A stretch of DNA of 64,000 bases from UMGS1124 sp045541255 (GCA_045541255.1 JAZQIU010000006.1:124001-188000); one strand, 5' to 3'; numbered from the stretch's first letter, positions 35,581 to 44,179 are shown. A program made the numbers and translations. The notes: a model not told the origin generated them from the letters alone.

Positions 35581-38136
35581 ATGGGACTAAATGGACTAAA
35601 TGATGAAGAAGTAAAACAATCTAGAAAAAAGTATGGCACTAATAATGTTAATAATACTAAAAAAAATAGTTTTTTATCTCTTTTGATAGAATCATTAGGT
35701 GATCCTATTATTAAAATTCTTTTAATTGCTCTTTCCGTTAAAATAGTATTTTTATTTCATGATGCTGATTGGTTTGAAACTTTAGGTATTCTTATAGCGA
35801 TATTTTTAGCATCTTTTATATCTACTATAAGTGAATATGGTAGTGAGAAGGCATTTAAAAGATTACAGGATGAAAGTAGCAATATATTGGTAAAAGTTAA
35901 GAGAAATGGAAATTTAATAAAAATTAATATTAATGAGATTGTAGTAAATGATATAGTTATTTTAGAAAGTGGAGATTTAGTTCCGGCGGATGCTATAGTT
36001 CTTAAGGGTGGAGTTTTGGTTGATGAATCTGCATTGAATGGTGAAACTAAAGAGGTAGAAAAGAACTTAGGAAGTGAGATTTTAAAGGGAAGTATAATTT
36101 GTGATGGAGAATGTATTTTAAGAATAACGAGAGTAGGTAAAAATACTATATATGGAAATATAGAAGTTGAAGTTATGTCTAAAACTATTGATAGTCCTTT
36201 GAGAAGTAGATTACATACTTTAGCTAGTACAATAAGTAAAATAGGTTATATAGGTAGTATATTAGTAGTAATAAGTTATTTGTTTTCAGTAATAGTTTTA
36301 AAAAATAATTTTGATTTATCTTTAATAATGGATACTATAACTAATCCTAAATTAATGATAGATTATTTAATTTATTCGATGACTTTATGTGTAACTGTTA
36401 TAATAGTTGCTGTTCCTGAAGGATTGCCTATGATGGTTGCATTAGTATTATCTAGTAACGTTAAAAGAATGTTAAAAAGTAATGTGTTAGTTAGAAAAAT
36501 GGTTGGAATAGAAACAGCAGGTAGTATAAATATTTTATTTACTGATAAAACTGGTACTATAACTAATGGTAAGTTAAGTGTTATAGAACTTTTAAATTAT
36601 AAGGGTGTAGTAGAAAATAATTTAAAGTATAAAAATATATTTTTAGAAAGTTTACTTTATAATAATCAAAGTAATTATAGTAATGGAGAAGTAATAGGTG
36701 GTAATACTACAGATCAAGCTATAATGAATTATATTAAAAGAGAAAAGAATGAAGATTATGAAAATGTGGTTTTATTTAATAGTAAAAATAAATATTCAGT
36801 AACTAAACTTGTAAATAAAAATATGTTTTATTTTAAGGGTGCTAATGAAGTTATTATTGAAAATTCTGATTATTATTTAGATGATTTAGGGTATAAACAG
36901 ATATTAAGAGATAAAAATAAATTATATGATATTGTTAAAGCTAAAACTAAAGAAGGTTTAAGAGTGATTAGCGTTGGATATAAAAATAATAATAGCAATC
37001 TTAGTGGGATATGTTTTATTGGTTTTGTTGTTATAAAAGATGAAATTAGAGATAATGCAAGGGATGGAATAAAATTAGTTAATGATGCTCATATTCAAAC
37101 TGTTATGATTACTGGAGATGATAAGTCTACTGCTACATCAATAGGTAGAGAAATAGGTTTAATTAATAGTATAAATGATATAATATTAACTCATGATGAT
37201 TTGGAAAAGATGAATGATAATAGTATTGCAAAAATAATACCTAATTTGAGAATTGTTGCGCGTGCTTTACCAACTGATAAAAGTAGATTAGTTAAAATAT
37301 GTCAAAGTATAGATCTAGTTGTTGGTATGACAGGAGATGGAGTTAATGATGCTCCTGCTTTAAAAATAGCTGATGTAGGGTTTGCAATGGGAAGTGGAAC
37401 GGAAATTGCAAAAGAAAGTAGTGATATTGTTATTTTAGATAATAATTTGATATCTATAGGTAATGCTGTACTTTATGGTCGTACAATTTTTAAGAATATT
37501 AGAAAGTTTGTTATATATCAATTAACTGTAAATTGTTGTGCTTTAGTATTAAGTATAATTGGTCCAATAATAGGTATATCTACTCCTATAACAGTAATTC
37601 AAATGCTGTGGATAAATATGATAATGGATACTTTAGCTGGTTTGGCATTTAGTTATGAACCTCCATTAGATGAATATTTAAAAGAATTTCCTAAAAAACG
37701 CAATGAAACTATAATTAATAAATATATGTATGCGGAAATCATTTTAACTGGAGTATTTTCTTCTTTAGTTTGTCTGTTTTATCTTTCTAACAACTTTATA
37801 AAAAATATGTTTAGGGTAGATAGCAATAATATTTATTTTATGACTGGTTTCTTTGCTCTATTTATATTTATGGGAATATTTAATGCTTTTAATGCAAGAA
37901 CTACAAGGCTTAATTTATTAAGTAATTTAAAAAAGAATAAAGTATTTATTATTCTCTTTAGTTTAATAAGTATAGTTCAAATGTATTTAATATATTATGG
38001 TGGTAGTTTATTTAGAACATATGGTTTATCTATTAAAGAGTTGTTAATTGTATTTGTTATGGCATTAACTGTTATACCTGTTGATTTATTTAGAAAAGTT
38101 TTATTTAAAAGAAAAGGTGTAATAGATTATATTTAA
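35581..38136 (+). CDS. P-type calcium-translocating ATPase
   Basis: 851 aa P2-type ATPase. It has the N-terminal cation-transporter domain, an actuator loop with NGET replacing TGES (SALNGETKEV), and helix M4 PEGLPM, which coordinates Ca2+. The phosphorylation site is DKTGT (LFTDKTGTI) and the hinge is TGDGVNDAPAL. About ten membrane segments are visible. It would export Ca2+ using ATP. AGGAGG precedes the ATG at 35581. The gene converges with a DUF2179 gene, with overlapping stops and no clear terminator between them. Confidence 0.93.
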   Translation: MGLNGLNDEEVKQSRKKYGTNNVNNTKKNSFLSLLIESLGDPIIKILLIALSVKIVFLFHDADWFETLGILIAIFLASFISTISEYGSEKAFKRLQDESSNILVKVKRNGNLIKININEIVVNDIVILESGDLVPADAIVLKGGVLVDESALNGETKEVEKNLGSEILKGSIICDGECILRITRVGKNTIYGNIEVEVMSKTIDSPLRSRLHTLASTISKIGYIGSILVVISYLFSVIVLKNNFDLSLIMDTITNPKLMIDYLIYSMTLCVTVIIVAVPEGLPMMVALVLSSNVKRMLKSNVLVRKMVGIETAGSINILFTDKTGTITNGKLSVIELLNYKGVVENNLKYKNIFLESLLYNNQSNYSNGEVIGGNTTDQAIMNYIKREKNEDYENVVLFNSKNKYSVTKLVNKNMFYFKGANEVIIENSDYYLDDLGYKQILRDKNKLYDIVKAKTKEGLRVISVGYKNNNSNLSGICFIGFVVIKDEIRDNARDGIKLVNDAHIQTVMITGDDKSTATSIGREIGLINSINDIILTHDDLEKMNDNSIAKIIPNLRIVARALPTDKSRLVKICQSIDLVVGMTGDGVNDAPALKIADVGFAMGSGTEIAKESSDIVILDNNLISIGNAVLYGRTIFKNIRKFVIYQLTVNCCALVLSIIGPIIGISTPITVIQMLWINMIMDTLAGLAFSYEPPLDEYLKEFPKKRNETIINKYMYAEIILTGVFSSLVCLFYLSNNFIKNMFRVDSNNIYFMTGFFALFIFMGIFNAFNARTTRLNLLSNLKKNKVFIILFSLISIVQMYLIYYGGSLFRTYGLSIKELLIVFVMALTVIPVDLFRKVLFKRKGVIDYI

Positions 38137-38627
38137 ATTACATTATAACCATTAATAATAGTTCTAGTTTCTTTTATAGTTATAAATGCTTTATTATCTA
38201 ATTTATGTAAAAGATTAGTAAGTTCTTCTAATCTTTTTTTATCGGTTTCTATTAGTAGTACAGTTTGATTTTTATCTTTATTTAATATTGTAACTCCAAA
38301 GTCAGCATCTTTAATTTTTTTTGTTGTTTTAATTTTATTAGATATTACTATTAATTCCATATTAGTTTTTATAAATTTATGAGTTATTAAAGTACCAAGT
38401 ATTGTTCCGGTAGTATAACCTCCTGAATAACTAAGTACTATAAAAAAATTTAATTCTGTATTAAGTGCTTCTCTTGCTACTAAGAACCAAATAGTTATTT
38501 CAAAAAATGCTAATATAGCTACTATAACTGTTTTACCTCTTAATACAAATGTAGTTCTAACTGTACTTATACATACATCTAGAATTCGAGCAAAAAATAT
38601 TTTCAAACAAGTAAATAGAAGAGTCAT
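38133..38627 (-). CDS. UPF0316/DUF2179 membrane protein
   Basis: 164 aa. Three N-terminal membrane segments, with the ARILDVCISTVRTTFVLRG motif typical of UPF0316 (YebE-like) proteins, followed by a C-terminal cytoplasmic DUF2179 domain of ~80 residues. Function is unknown. GGTGA just upstream favours the ATG at 38627 over one at 38639. It is divergent from the next gene, with 60 bases between starts. Confidence 0.88.
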   Translation of the reverse strand: MTLLFTCLKIFFARILDVCISTVRTTFVLRGKTVIVAILAFFEITIWFLVAREALNTELNFFIVLSYSGGYTTGTILGTLITHKFIKTNMELIVISNKIKTTKKIKDADFGVTILNKDKNQTVLLIETDKKRLEELTNLLHKLDNKAFITIKETRTIINGYNVI

Positions 38628-38687
38628 AGAAATCACCATTATTAGTATGAAGTTTATTTTTTTACTTATACTAATAGAGGTGATAAT

Positions 38688-39185
38688 ATGTATAATATTT
38701 TTAATATATTTTTATTTTATTCAATATTTGGTAATCTGTTTGAACGAATAATAATGAATTTTATTAATGAGTCATATATAAGTGGTTTTATGGGTACTTT
38801 ATTTACACCTATATATGGAATAGCAGTATTGGTTATATTAAATATCCATAAAAGAATAAAAATAAAAAATAAATTTTTAAAAATATTTGTAGAGTTTTTT
38901 TTATATGTTTTAGTTTTAACTATATTAGAATTTATAGGTGGTATGTTAATAGAGAAGGTATTTAATAAAGTTTATTGGAATTATGATAAGTTTAAATATA
39001 ATGTTGGAAAATATGTTAGTTTAGAAAGTTCTTTATTATGGGGAGTTTTATCTATAAGTGTATTGTATTTGATTCATCCTCTTTATAAAAAGTTAGAGCC
39101 ACATATACCTAAATTTGTAACTATAGGATTTAGTTTGTTTTTTATAATAAATTTATTTTTTTCATTATTTGTTAAATTGGCCTAG
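38688..39185 (+). CDS. Putative ABC transporter permease (CmpB-like) membrane protein
   Basis: 165 aa with four or five hydrophobic segments. The FTPIYGIAVLVI, LEFIGGMLIEKVF and YWNYD motifs match the Gram-positive 'putative ABC transporter permease' family (ABC_trans_CmpB), whose true function is unclear; no ATPase gene is nearby. AGAGGTGA precedes the ATG. Confidence 0.82.
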   Translation: MYNIFNIFLFYSIFGNLFERIIMNFINESYISGFMGTLFTPIYGIAVLVILNIHKRIKIKNKFLKIFVEFFLYVLVLTILEFIGGMLIEKVFNKVYWNYDKFKYNVGKYVSLESSLLWGVLSISVLYLIHPLYKKLEPHIPKFVTIGFSLFFIINLFFSLFVKLA

Positions 39186-39228
39186 TATAAAAAATTTAAA
39201 TAACATAGTATAAGTTGGAGGGTAAATT

Positions 39229-39702
39229 ATGTTATTTGAATTCAAAAACAATAATAATGATTTTTATGATATGAATTTAGATTATTTTAATTTAAATAAG
39301 TATGATATAAAGAATAATGAATTTAAGAATTATAATAATATGAATAAAAGTGATAATTTAGATTTAGAGAATGGTTTTTATTTAGGCAATATATTTAGTG
39401 ATTTGTATAAACCGTATAAAAATTTTAAACCTAAAAAAATTAATGCTTATAGTGAACAACAAAAAATGTTATTACGTATTCAAGAATTAGATTTTATTAT
39501 AAATGATTTAAATTTATATTTAGATGTATATCCTAATGATATGAAATGTTATGAAATTTTCAAAAAATATTGTTTAGAACTTGAAAGTTTAAAAAAGAAA
39601 TATGAAGAAAAATATCAAGTTTTAGAACTTATTAATGATACTAAAGGAAAGTATACATGGATAGAAGAACCATGGCCTTGGGATGGAGGTAAATATGTTT
39701 AA
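39229..39702 (+). CDS. Spore coat CotJA-CotJB fusion protein
   Basis: 157 aa. Residues ~1-48 are Asn-rich and unassigned. Residues ~49-68 (LENGFYLGNIFSDLYKPYK) match the conserved end of CotJA. Residues ~75-157 match CotJB, with LLRIQELDFIINDLNLYLD and the terminal WIEEPWPWDGG. In Bacillus, cotJA, cotJB and cotJC are separate genes of one sigma-E operon, and the products join the inner spore coat. GGAGGG precedes the ATG, and the 3' end supplies the GGAGGT ribosome site of cotJC. Confidence 0.8.
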   Translation: MLFEFKNNNNDFYDMNLDYFNLNKYDIKNNEFKNYNNMNKSDNLDLENGFYLGNIFSDLYKPYKNFKPKKINAYSEQQKMLLRIQELDFIINDLNLYLDVYPNDMKCYEIFKKYCLELESLKKKYEEKYQVLELINDTKGKYTWIEEPWPWDGGKYV

Positions 39703-39901
39703 GTATGATAAAAAACTTCCTTATCCAGTAGATATAAAGAAAAAAGATTTAAAGATGGCAAAATATATCATAACTCAATTTGGTGGTTCTAATGGGGAGA
39801 TTGCTGCAGCGTTAAGATATTATTCACAAAAGTTTAGTATGCCTACTGAAGAGGGTAAAGCATTATTAAATGATATTGCTACTGAAGAACTACTACAATA
39901 A
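39695..39901 (+). pseudogene. cotJC: cotJC, truncated by prophage insertion
   Basis: 68 codons from the ATG at 39695 (GGAGGT upstream). KYDKKLPYPVDI, ITQFGGSNGEIAAALRYYSQ and LLNDIATEEL match the N-terminus of CotJC, the ~190-aa manganese-catalase-type spore coat protein. After TEEL, where family members continue with the metal-site histidine region (AH-LEM), the frame reads LQ and stops, and phage DNA follows. The missing two-thirds should lie at the far prophage end, outside the window. Excision could restore the gene, as with skin in sigK or SP-beta in spsM. Confidence 0.82.
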
Positions 39902-39905
39902 GCAT
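39880..39905. other. Putative left attachment junction (attL) in cotJC
   Basis: cotJC homology ends within GCTACTGAAGAACTA around 39879-39893, and phage-type sequence starts right after. The core cannot be defined without the right junction, which is outside the window. Confidence 0.5.
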
Positions 39906-39940
39906 ATCAGTTATAAAAGCAATAAATAAAATAAGGAAAA

Positions 39941-39980
39941 AAGAGCAAAAAAAAAGGACTAGCCGAAGCTAGTTCTTTTA
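39941..39980 (-). terminator. Terminator of the phage late operon
   Basis: Read on the - strand, GAACTAGC pairs with GCTAGTCC around a TTCG tetraloop (39954-39976), followed by nine T. It lies just after the endolysin stop and marks the end of the late transcript, facing the host cotJ genes. Confidence 0.9.
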
Positions 39981-39987
39981 AATTTTA

Positions 39988-40848
39988 CTAATATAATTTA
40001 ATATTGTCCCAACGAGTAGTACCATTTTTAAAGTTAAGATTAACTTGTCTTTGAACTTCTGCATAATTAGATCCTAACGCTTTTTTACGAGCGTCGCCAT
40101 TACCGAAATCTCCTCTAATAGTTTTCTTAACTAAAGTTAAAATATCTACTGTAGGTTGTGGTTTAGGTGTTGCTGCTGGCTTAGAATTATTAGAACTTAA
40201 CATTTCATTAACTCTAGCTTGAACTTCACTATATCTGCTACCTAACGCTTTTTTACGGTCTTCTCCGTTACCATATTTACCAGCTATAACTTCCTTAGCT
40301 AATTCGTCAACAGATTTATTAGCTATATCATTATTAGTAGTTGGTGTATTGTTTATAATTCCTATAACAGGATTTACAATACAACCTCTATAAGTATAGC
40401 CACTACCAGCACCCCAGTTACCATTACCTTTATTACGTGTAGCAGTCCAGAAAGCCGTACTTCCGTAACCACTCTCAGCAGTTTTAACTTGAGTATCGCT
40501 ATTTTTCTTAGTACAGATAGCAACGTGTCCTGCACCGTCATTACCAGATAAAGTAGCGCCTTTTTGCCATACCATAATACCACCGACAACTGGCTCTTTT
40601 ACAACTGATAATCCTAACGCGATAGCTCTTTCTATAAAGTTCTCAGCGTTACAATTTAACCAGTATTTTTCATACCCTAAATTGCACTCCTCATTAAATG
40701 CACCGCAAGCATAACCTACACAGTTAGCTAAAACATTACAATTAGCGTCTGTTGGCTTTCCTTGAATACATGTAGAGTAACCACCGTTAGCTTTACGAAT
40801 AAAATATTTATTACCAGCTCCTGGCTTAGTTGTTCTTATATTCGTCAT
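39988..40848 (-). CDS. Endolysin: CHAP-type domain with two CW_7 repeats
   Basis: 286 aa. Residues ~1-160 form a CHAP-like cysteine amidase/endopeptidase domain. The likely catalytic Cys is in NCVGYACGAFN, and the His in GAGHVAICTKK. Two CW_7 (Cpl-7-type) wall-binding repeats follow at about 178-216 and 238-278, each with the GNGxxRKKALGSxYxEVQxxVN pattern. A Pro/Lys linker separates them. It would cut peptidoglycan at the end of infection. The ATG at 40848 follows GGAGCT. It overlaps the small gene upstream and follows a holin gene in the lysis cassette. Confidence 0.9.
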   Translation of the reverse strand: MTNIRTTKPGAGNKYFIRKANGGYSTCIQGKPTDANCNVLANCVGYACGAFNEECNLGYEKYWLNCNAENFIERAIALGLSVVKEPVVGGIMVWQKGATLSGNDGAGHVAICTKKNSDTQVKTAESGYGSTAFWTATRNKGNGNWGAGSGYTYRGCIVNPVIGIINNTPTTNNDIANKSVDELAKEVIAGKYGNGEDRKKALGSRYSEVQARVNEMLSSNNSKPAATPKPQPTVDILTLVKKTIRGDFGNGDARKKALGSNYAEVQRQVNLNFKNGTTRWDNIKLY

Positions 40849-41041
40849 CAATTTCAGCTCCTTCCCCTAAAAGTTCATTGACAGTATCTGTGTTGAAATT
40901 TGTTTGTACTCCGTATGGCTCAGCGTCTTCGCCAGCGCCCATACCTTCGACGTCTTGAATATAATTATTTTTATATTCTTCGACTAATTCTTTGTTGTAC
41001 TCAACTTCAATTATTTGTTCTTGAGTGTTTTTTTCTTCCAT
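40826..41041 (-). CDS. Small acidic phage protein, 71 aa
   Basis: Very acidic, Glu- and Asn-rich, with no membrane segment. It lies between the holin and endolysin genes and overlaps the endolysin start by 23 bases. Not recognised. Confidence 0.6.
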   Translation of the reverse strand: MEEKNTQEQIIEVEYNKELVEEYKNNYIQDVEGMGAGEDAEPYGVQTNFNTDTVNELLGEGAEIDDEYKNN

Positions 41042-41042
41042 G

Positions 41043-41426
41043 TTAGTTTTCCTCCTTATCTTTATCTATATCTAACTCTGAGTCGACAGAGTTGATACCT
41101 AAAATATCTTTTATTTTTGAATAACAGTCTAAAGCATATTTTCTATACGCCGTTAAAGTTATTCCTACAATTTCTAAAAATGTTATTATGTCATTAGGAA
41201 CAGTAATCTCGATTCTTGCTAAAATGATAGGTAATACTTCTAAGCAGAAGCAATATGTTATAAAACATAAACAAAAAAGAAACGCTTTTAACGTTCCTTT
41301 TCCTATCTTTTTCCACTCGAATTTAGTAGCTTGACTACCTAATACCGCACCTAATACGGTATTAGTTAAATAAAGTGCTCCTAGCACCGCTAATAACATT
41401 AGAATAGTTAATAAATTATTTTCCAA
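41043..41426 (-). CDS. Phage holin
   Basis: 127 aa with three hydrophobic segments (about residues 5-30, 48-70 and 78-95) and an acidic, charged tail (DSELDIDKDKEEN). The FEWKKIGKGTLKAFLF loop and overall form match the toxin-secretion/phage-lysis holin family. It would form membrane holes that release endolysin. It lies in the lysis cassette between a coiled-coil membrane protein and the endolysin. Confidence 0.82.
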   Translation of the reverse strand: MENNLLTILMLLAVLGALYLTNTVLGAVLGSQATKFEWKKIGKGTLKAFLFCLCFITYCFCLEVLPIILARIEITVPNDIITFLEIVGITLTAYRKYALDCYSKIKDILGINSVDSELDIDKDKEEN

Positions 41427-41436
41427 TTTAAACTCC

Positions 41437-41745
41437 TCACTTTCTGTGTAATTCTTCTAAATTGTCTATTCTATGGTGCGCTGATTTAGTAGACGATTCT
41501 ACCGCAGATAATCTCTCGCCTAGTTGGTGTATTGTTTTATTAAAGTCTTTATTATCTAAACGTATCTCGTCAATATTTTTACTAATCATATCTAATTTTG
41601 TGTCTAGCTTAGTAGACATAGCCACGTCCTCTTTAGTCTCTTGTTTAACGTTTTTTCTACTATTCATTAAATAAGTAGCATAACCTATAATACCGCCTAG
41701 AATAGTAAAAACTAAACCTATTGAAATCATAGTCGAACTTTCCAT
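41437..41745 (-). CDS. XhlA-like membrane/coiled-coil phage protein
   Basis: 102 aa. An N-terminal transmembrane helix (about residues 5-27) is followed by a long coiled coil with heptads ending in SAHHRIDNLEELHRK. Such proteins (XhlA/hemolysin-like) help lysis or anchor at the membrane. The start overlaps the stop of the tail chaperone gene. Confidence 0.65.
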   Translation of the reverse strand: MESSTMISIGLVFTILGGIIGYATYLMNSRKNVKQETKEDVAMSTKLDTKLDMISKNIDEIRLDNKDFNKTIHQLGERLSAVESSTKSAHHRIDNLEELHRK

Positions 41746-42278
41746 TATTCGTTATTTTCTTTACTTTCTTCTGGATTAGTAGGGAAATCTACTTCAAATG
41801 GAAAATTCTTTTGTTTAGTAATATCTCTTAATTGTTGTCTATATCTAGACCAATTACCATTTAAAACGTTTCCAAGTGAGCTAAATAAATCTTTTATTAC
41901 CGATAACATAGTTACGGCGTTAATTTCTTCTGGTACGGCTATACCTAATCTATCAATAAGGACATGTTTATCACTTTCAGCAAGTAATTTGTCTCTTATT
42001 GCTCTTATTTCTGCTGCTTTTTCTGCGATAAAATTGTTTTTAGCTAATTGTAGCCATGTATCAATATTATCGTTTAAATAAGCTTCTAAATCGTCTCTGT
42101 TGATAATCTGCATTTTATATACGTAATAAGAATATAAAGTATATTCTGTACCGTCTTCTTCTGTTCTAGTAACTTCTTCTATGTCGTCAAAAAAAGCAAC
42201 CTCAATTAGGTTGCCTTTTAATTCTCCAATTCTAAAGTTACCAGGTCTTATTGTGCTTTCTACCTTTTTTACTTTCAT
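41745..42278 (-). CDS. Phage tail assembly chaperone-like protein
   Basis: 177 aa. Its C-terminal half (IRAIRDKLLAESDKHV through WSRYRQQLRDITKQKNFPFEVDFP) matches the Phage_tail_APC type chaperone that assists tail-fibre assembly. It lies directly after the DGR reverse transcriptase gene and overlaps it by 41 bases. Its own ribosome site (AGGAGG) lies inside the RT coding sequence. The position suggests a role in folding the variable tip or fibre protein; that is inference. Confidence 0.7.
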   Translation of the reverse strand: MKVKKVESTIRPGNFRIGELKGNLIEVAFFDDIEEVTRTEEDGTEYTLYSYYVYKMQIINRDDLEAYLNDNIDTWLQLAKNNFIAEKAAEIRAIRDKLLAESDKHVLIDRLGIAVPEEINAVTMLSVIKDLFSSLGNVLNGNWSRYRQQLRDITKQKNFPFEVDFPTNPEESKENNE

Positions 42279-43302
42279 TTCTTATAACCTCCTTACACAA
42301 TTTGTAATTAACATACGGTTTTATGTATTTTTGTTGATAATTAAATGAATTACAATGTTTTAACCAACCGCTGTAACTAAGCATGGCTGCTGCGTCGTGA
42401 TAGGTTATATGATCTTTCTTAGCCATTTTCTTAGCACGCCTTTTAATTCTTAAGAAATTGCTTCTTCTAAGAGTAGTATACCCACGATAGAAACGATAAC
42501 CTAAGAAATCAATAGGCCTAGACTCTGTTTTGAAAAGTTGCCAGTTTTCTTTAATACGTAACTTTTCTTTACTTAAGAAGTTGTCGATTTCTATTTTGAT
42601 TTTTCTTAATTCTTTTTTGTTGTTCGAGAATAATACCATGTCGTCCATGTATCTTATATAATGTTTAACTTTTAATTGTTCTTTTATAAAATGATCTAGA
42701 TCCTGTAAATAAAAATTCGCAAACCATTGACTCGTAAAATTGCCTATAGGTAGACCTTCCTGGCTACTGTCAATAATTAGATCAATAAGAAATAAAGTGT
42801 CTTTATCTTTTATAATCTTACGAAATTTATTTTTTAGAATCTCTTTGTCAATACTAGGGTAAAATTTCTTAATATCTATTTTTAAACAATATTTAGTATA
42901 TTTTCTATCAGCTACTAATATCTTTTTTAAATGTCTCATGCCACGCATAATACCTCTATTTTTGATACTAGCGCAAGAAAACTCATACATGCCACGCATA
43001 ATAAGCGGCTCTATCTGCAGCATTAAAGCCCAGTGAATAACCTGGTCTGGGTAAAAGCGCGGCTTAAAGATAATTCTTTCTTTTTTATTAGCACCGTCTC
43101 TTATTTTCATTTCAACGTATGGACTAGGTCTATACGTTTTATCTTTTAATGCTTTTTGGATTTGTAAAGCGTAGTATGTAGGAGAGTCGAGTATTTTCTC
43201 AACTGTCTTTCTAGATCCTTTACCTTTAGCAGCTTTATAAATAGCAGATTCAATATTGTTTAAATTTGTGATATTTTCATAAATGTTACCTTTTCTTTTC
43301 AT
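42238..43302 (-). CDS. Diversity-generating retroelement reverse transcriptase
   Basis: 354 aa single-domain RT. Catalytic Asp 143 lies in KIDIKKFYPSID. The DGR-typical motif 4 is IGNFTSQ (186-192), with SQ where other RTs differ. The catalytic YMDD is at 218-221, and the fLGYR motif is near 267. No maturase, endonuclease or RNase H domain is present. It would copy the adjacent template RNA with errors at adenines and write the cDNA into the VR. GGACCAGGA precedes the ATG. It overlaps the tail chaperone gene. No Avd-like accessory gene is seen nearby. Confidence 0.94.
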   Translation of the reverse strand: MKRKGNIYENITNLNNIESAIYKAAKGKGSRKTVEKILDSPTYYALQIQKALKDKTYRPSPYVEMKIRDGANKKERIIFKPRFYPDQVIHWALMLQIEPLIMRGMYEFSCASIKNRGIMRGMRHLKKILVADRKYTKYCLKIDIKKFYPSIDKEILKNKFRKIIKDKDTLFLIDLIIDSSQEGLPIGNFTSQWFANFYLQDLDHFIKEQLKVKHYIRYMDDMVLFSNNKKELRKIKIEIDNFLSKEKLRIKENWQLFKTESRPIDFLGYRFYRGYTTLRRSNFLRIKRRAKKMAKKDHITYHDAAAMLSYSGWLKHCNSFNYQQKYIKPYVNYKLCKEVIRNESKKGRKHNKTW

Positions 43303-43443
43303 AATTCCTGGTCCTTTTAAAATTCTTATATTTGCCTGCAGGTCTTTCGAGAAATTTCATAATGAAGATAAACCTACTAAACCCACCCAGAACGACTAAT
43401 TTTTAGCAAGCGCTATGGAAAATGATGTGTAAGGATTTAATGA
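43303..43443 (-). ncRNA. TR-RT spacer, probable DGR template RNA 3' part
   Basis: A 141-base non-coding stretch between TR and RT start. In studied DGRs this spacer folds and is needed for cDNA priming on the template RNA. Only the RT-proximal cassette has it, which singles that one out as the active template. The structure is not determined here. Confidence 0.55.
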
Positions 43444-43546
43444 TAAGTAGTCGAGCTCCGTTGTTCTCCCACGTATTCGAAGACGCGTTGTTAGCATTAA
43501 GACACCACAAGCCACAATAACTAGAGTCTACCCAACAACCGCCGAC
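43444..43546 (-). repeat. DGR template repeat (TR, cassette 1)
   Basis: 103 bp aligned without gaps to the VR at 44635-44737. They differ at seven positions: VR 44639, 44652, 44655, 44656, 44667, 44668 and 44720. At every one the TR coding strand has adenine (22 of its 103 bases). It still carries AAC AAC pairs at codons 19-20 and 28-29. Homology breaks at non-adenine mismatches on both sides. This is the classic DGR signature and identifies this copy as the template of the expressed VR. Confidence 0.93.
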
Positions 43547-43606
43547 ACGAGCTAATCGCTTAAGATAACGAAACACACACACCAAGTCCCTATTTTAATA
43601 TAAGTG

Positions 43607-43703
43607 GTCGAGCTCCGTAGTTGCCGTTATAATTCGAAGACGTATCATTCAGCGTATAACACCACAAGCCACAATTAGTACCATTGAGCCAACGACCGCC
43701 GAC
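43607..43703 (-). repeat. VR-like silent cassette 2
   Basis: 97 bp, open in the VR frame (32 codons). It encodes VGGRW, CGLWC, SSNY and YGAR with different residues between. It lacks a start codon and is out of frame with its neighbours. It follows the TR after a 60-bp spacer. Confidence 0.85.
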
Positions 43704-43760
43704 AAGTACAAATCGTGAAAACTACGAGCACACACACCAAATCCCATTTTAATATAAGTG

Positions 43761-43857
43761 GTCGAGCTCCGATCGTAGCGTTGTAATTCGAAGACGCTTC
43801 GTTAAGGTTCCAATACCACAAGCCACACATAAGGGCGTCAGCCCAATTACCGCCGAC
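43761..43857 (-). repeat. VR-like silent cassette 3
   Basis: 97 bp, no stop in the VR frame. It encodes VGGNW, CGLWYW, EASSN and IGAR. Variable codons are unlike TR and VR, including non-adenine-derived changes. Spacer to cassette 2 is 57 bp. Confidence 0.85.
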
Positions 43858-43922
43858 AAGAGTATAAAAGAATAACTACACGACCAGAGGCCACACACCA
43901 AATCCCAATTTTAAAATAAGTA

Positions 43923-44019
43923 GTCGAGCTCCGACGTTGATATTCGATAACGAAGACGCGTCATTAAAGTTCCAATACCACAAGCCAGCTTGAGAGGTAT
44001 TGTTCCATCTACCGCCGAC
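43923..44019 (-). repeat. VR-like silent cassette 4
   Basis: 97 bp, open in the VR frame. It encodes VGGRWNNTSQAGLWYW, DASSL and VGAR, closest to the common DGR lectin-fold VR pattern. Its 5' flank (TTCGCTCTT before GTCGGC) agrees with the target gene flank better than the TR does. Confidence 0.85.
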
Positions 44020-44082
44020 AAGAGCGAATAAAGACTAAACGTTCGAAGCGCACACATCAAATCCCTAATTTTGATATAAGCG

Positions 44083-44179
44083 GTCGAGCTCCGACGTTGT
44101 TCCAAGATTCCGAAGACGCGTTTTCAATAGTAAGAGCCCACAAGCCACTACAACTGACGTCCCAGAAGCTACCGCCGAC
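44083..44179 (-). repeat. VR-like silent cassette 5
   Basis: 97 bp, open in the VR frame. It encodes VGGSFW, SGLWAL, ENASSE and VGAR. The framework Trp at codon 5 is Phe (TTC) with Trp following, the only cassette with that change. Confidence 0.85.

Noticed and set aside
38133..38160. Terminator between the Ca2+ ATPase and DUF2179 genes
   Set aside because: The genes overlap at their ends and I see no stable hairpin with a T run there.
1..39901. Mycoplasma-type genetic code, suggested by extreme AT content
   Set aside because: TGA ends several genes, for example ltaS at 14736-14738, and tryptophan is coded by TGG. spo0A and cotJ genes also argue against it.
42238..43302. Group II intron or retron RT
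   Set aside because: No maturase or endonuclease domain and no msr/msd-type element. The IGNFTSQ motif and the TR/VR pair fit a DGR.
43403..43585. Open frame across the TR that could encode a ~60-aa lectin-like protein
   Set aside because: The in-frame stretch is just the TR read in the VR frame. There is no ribosome site, and template repeats are normally non-coding.
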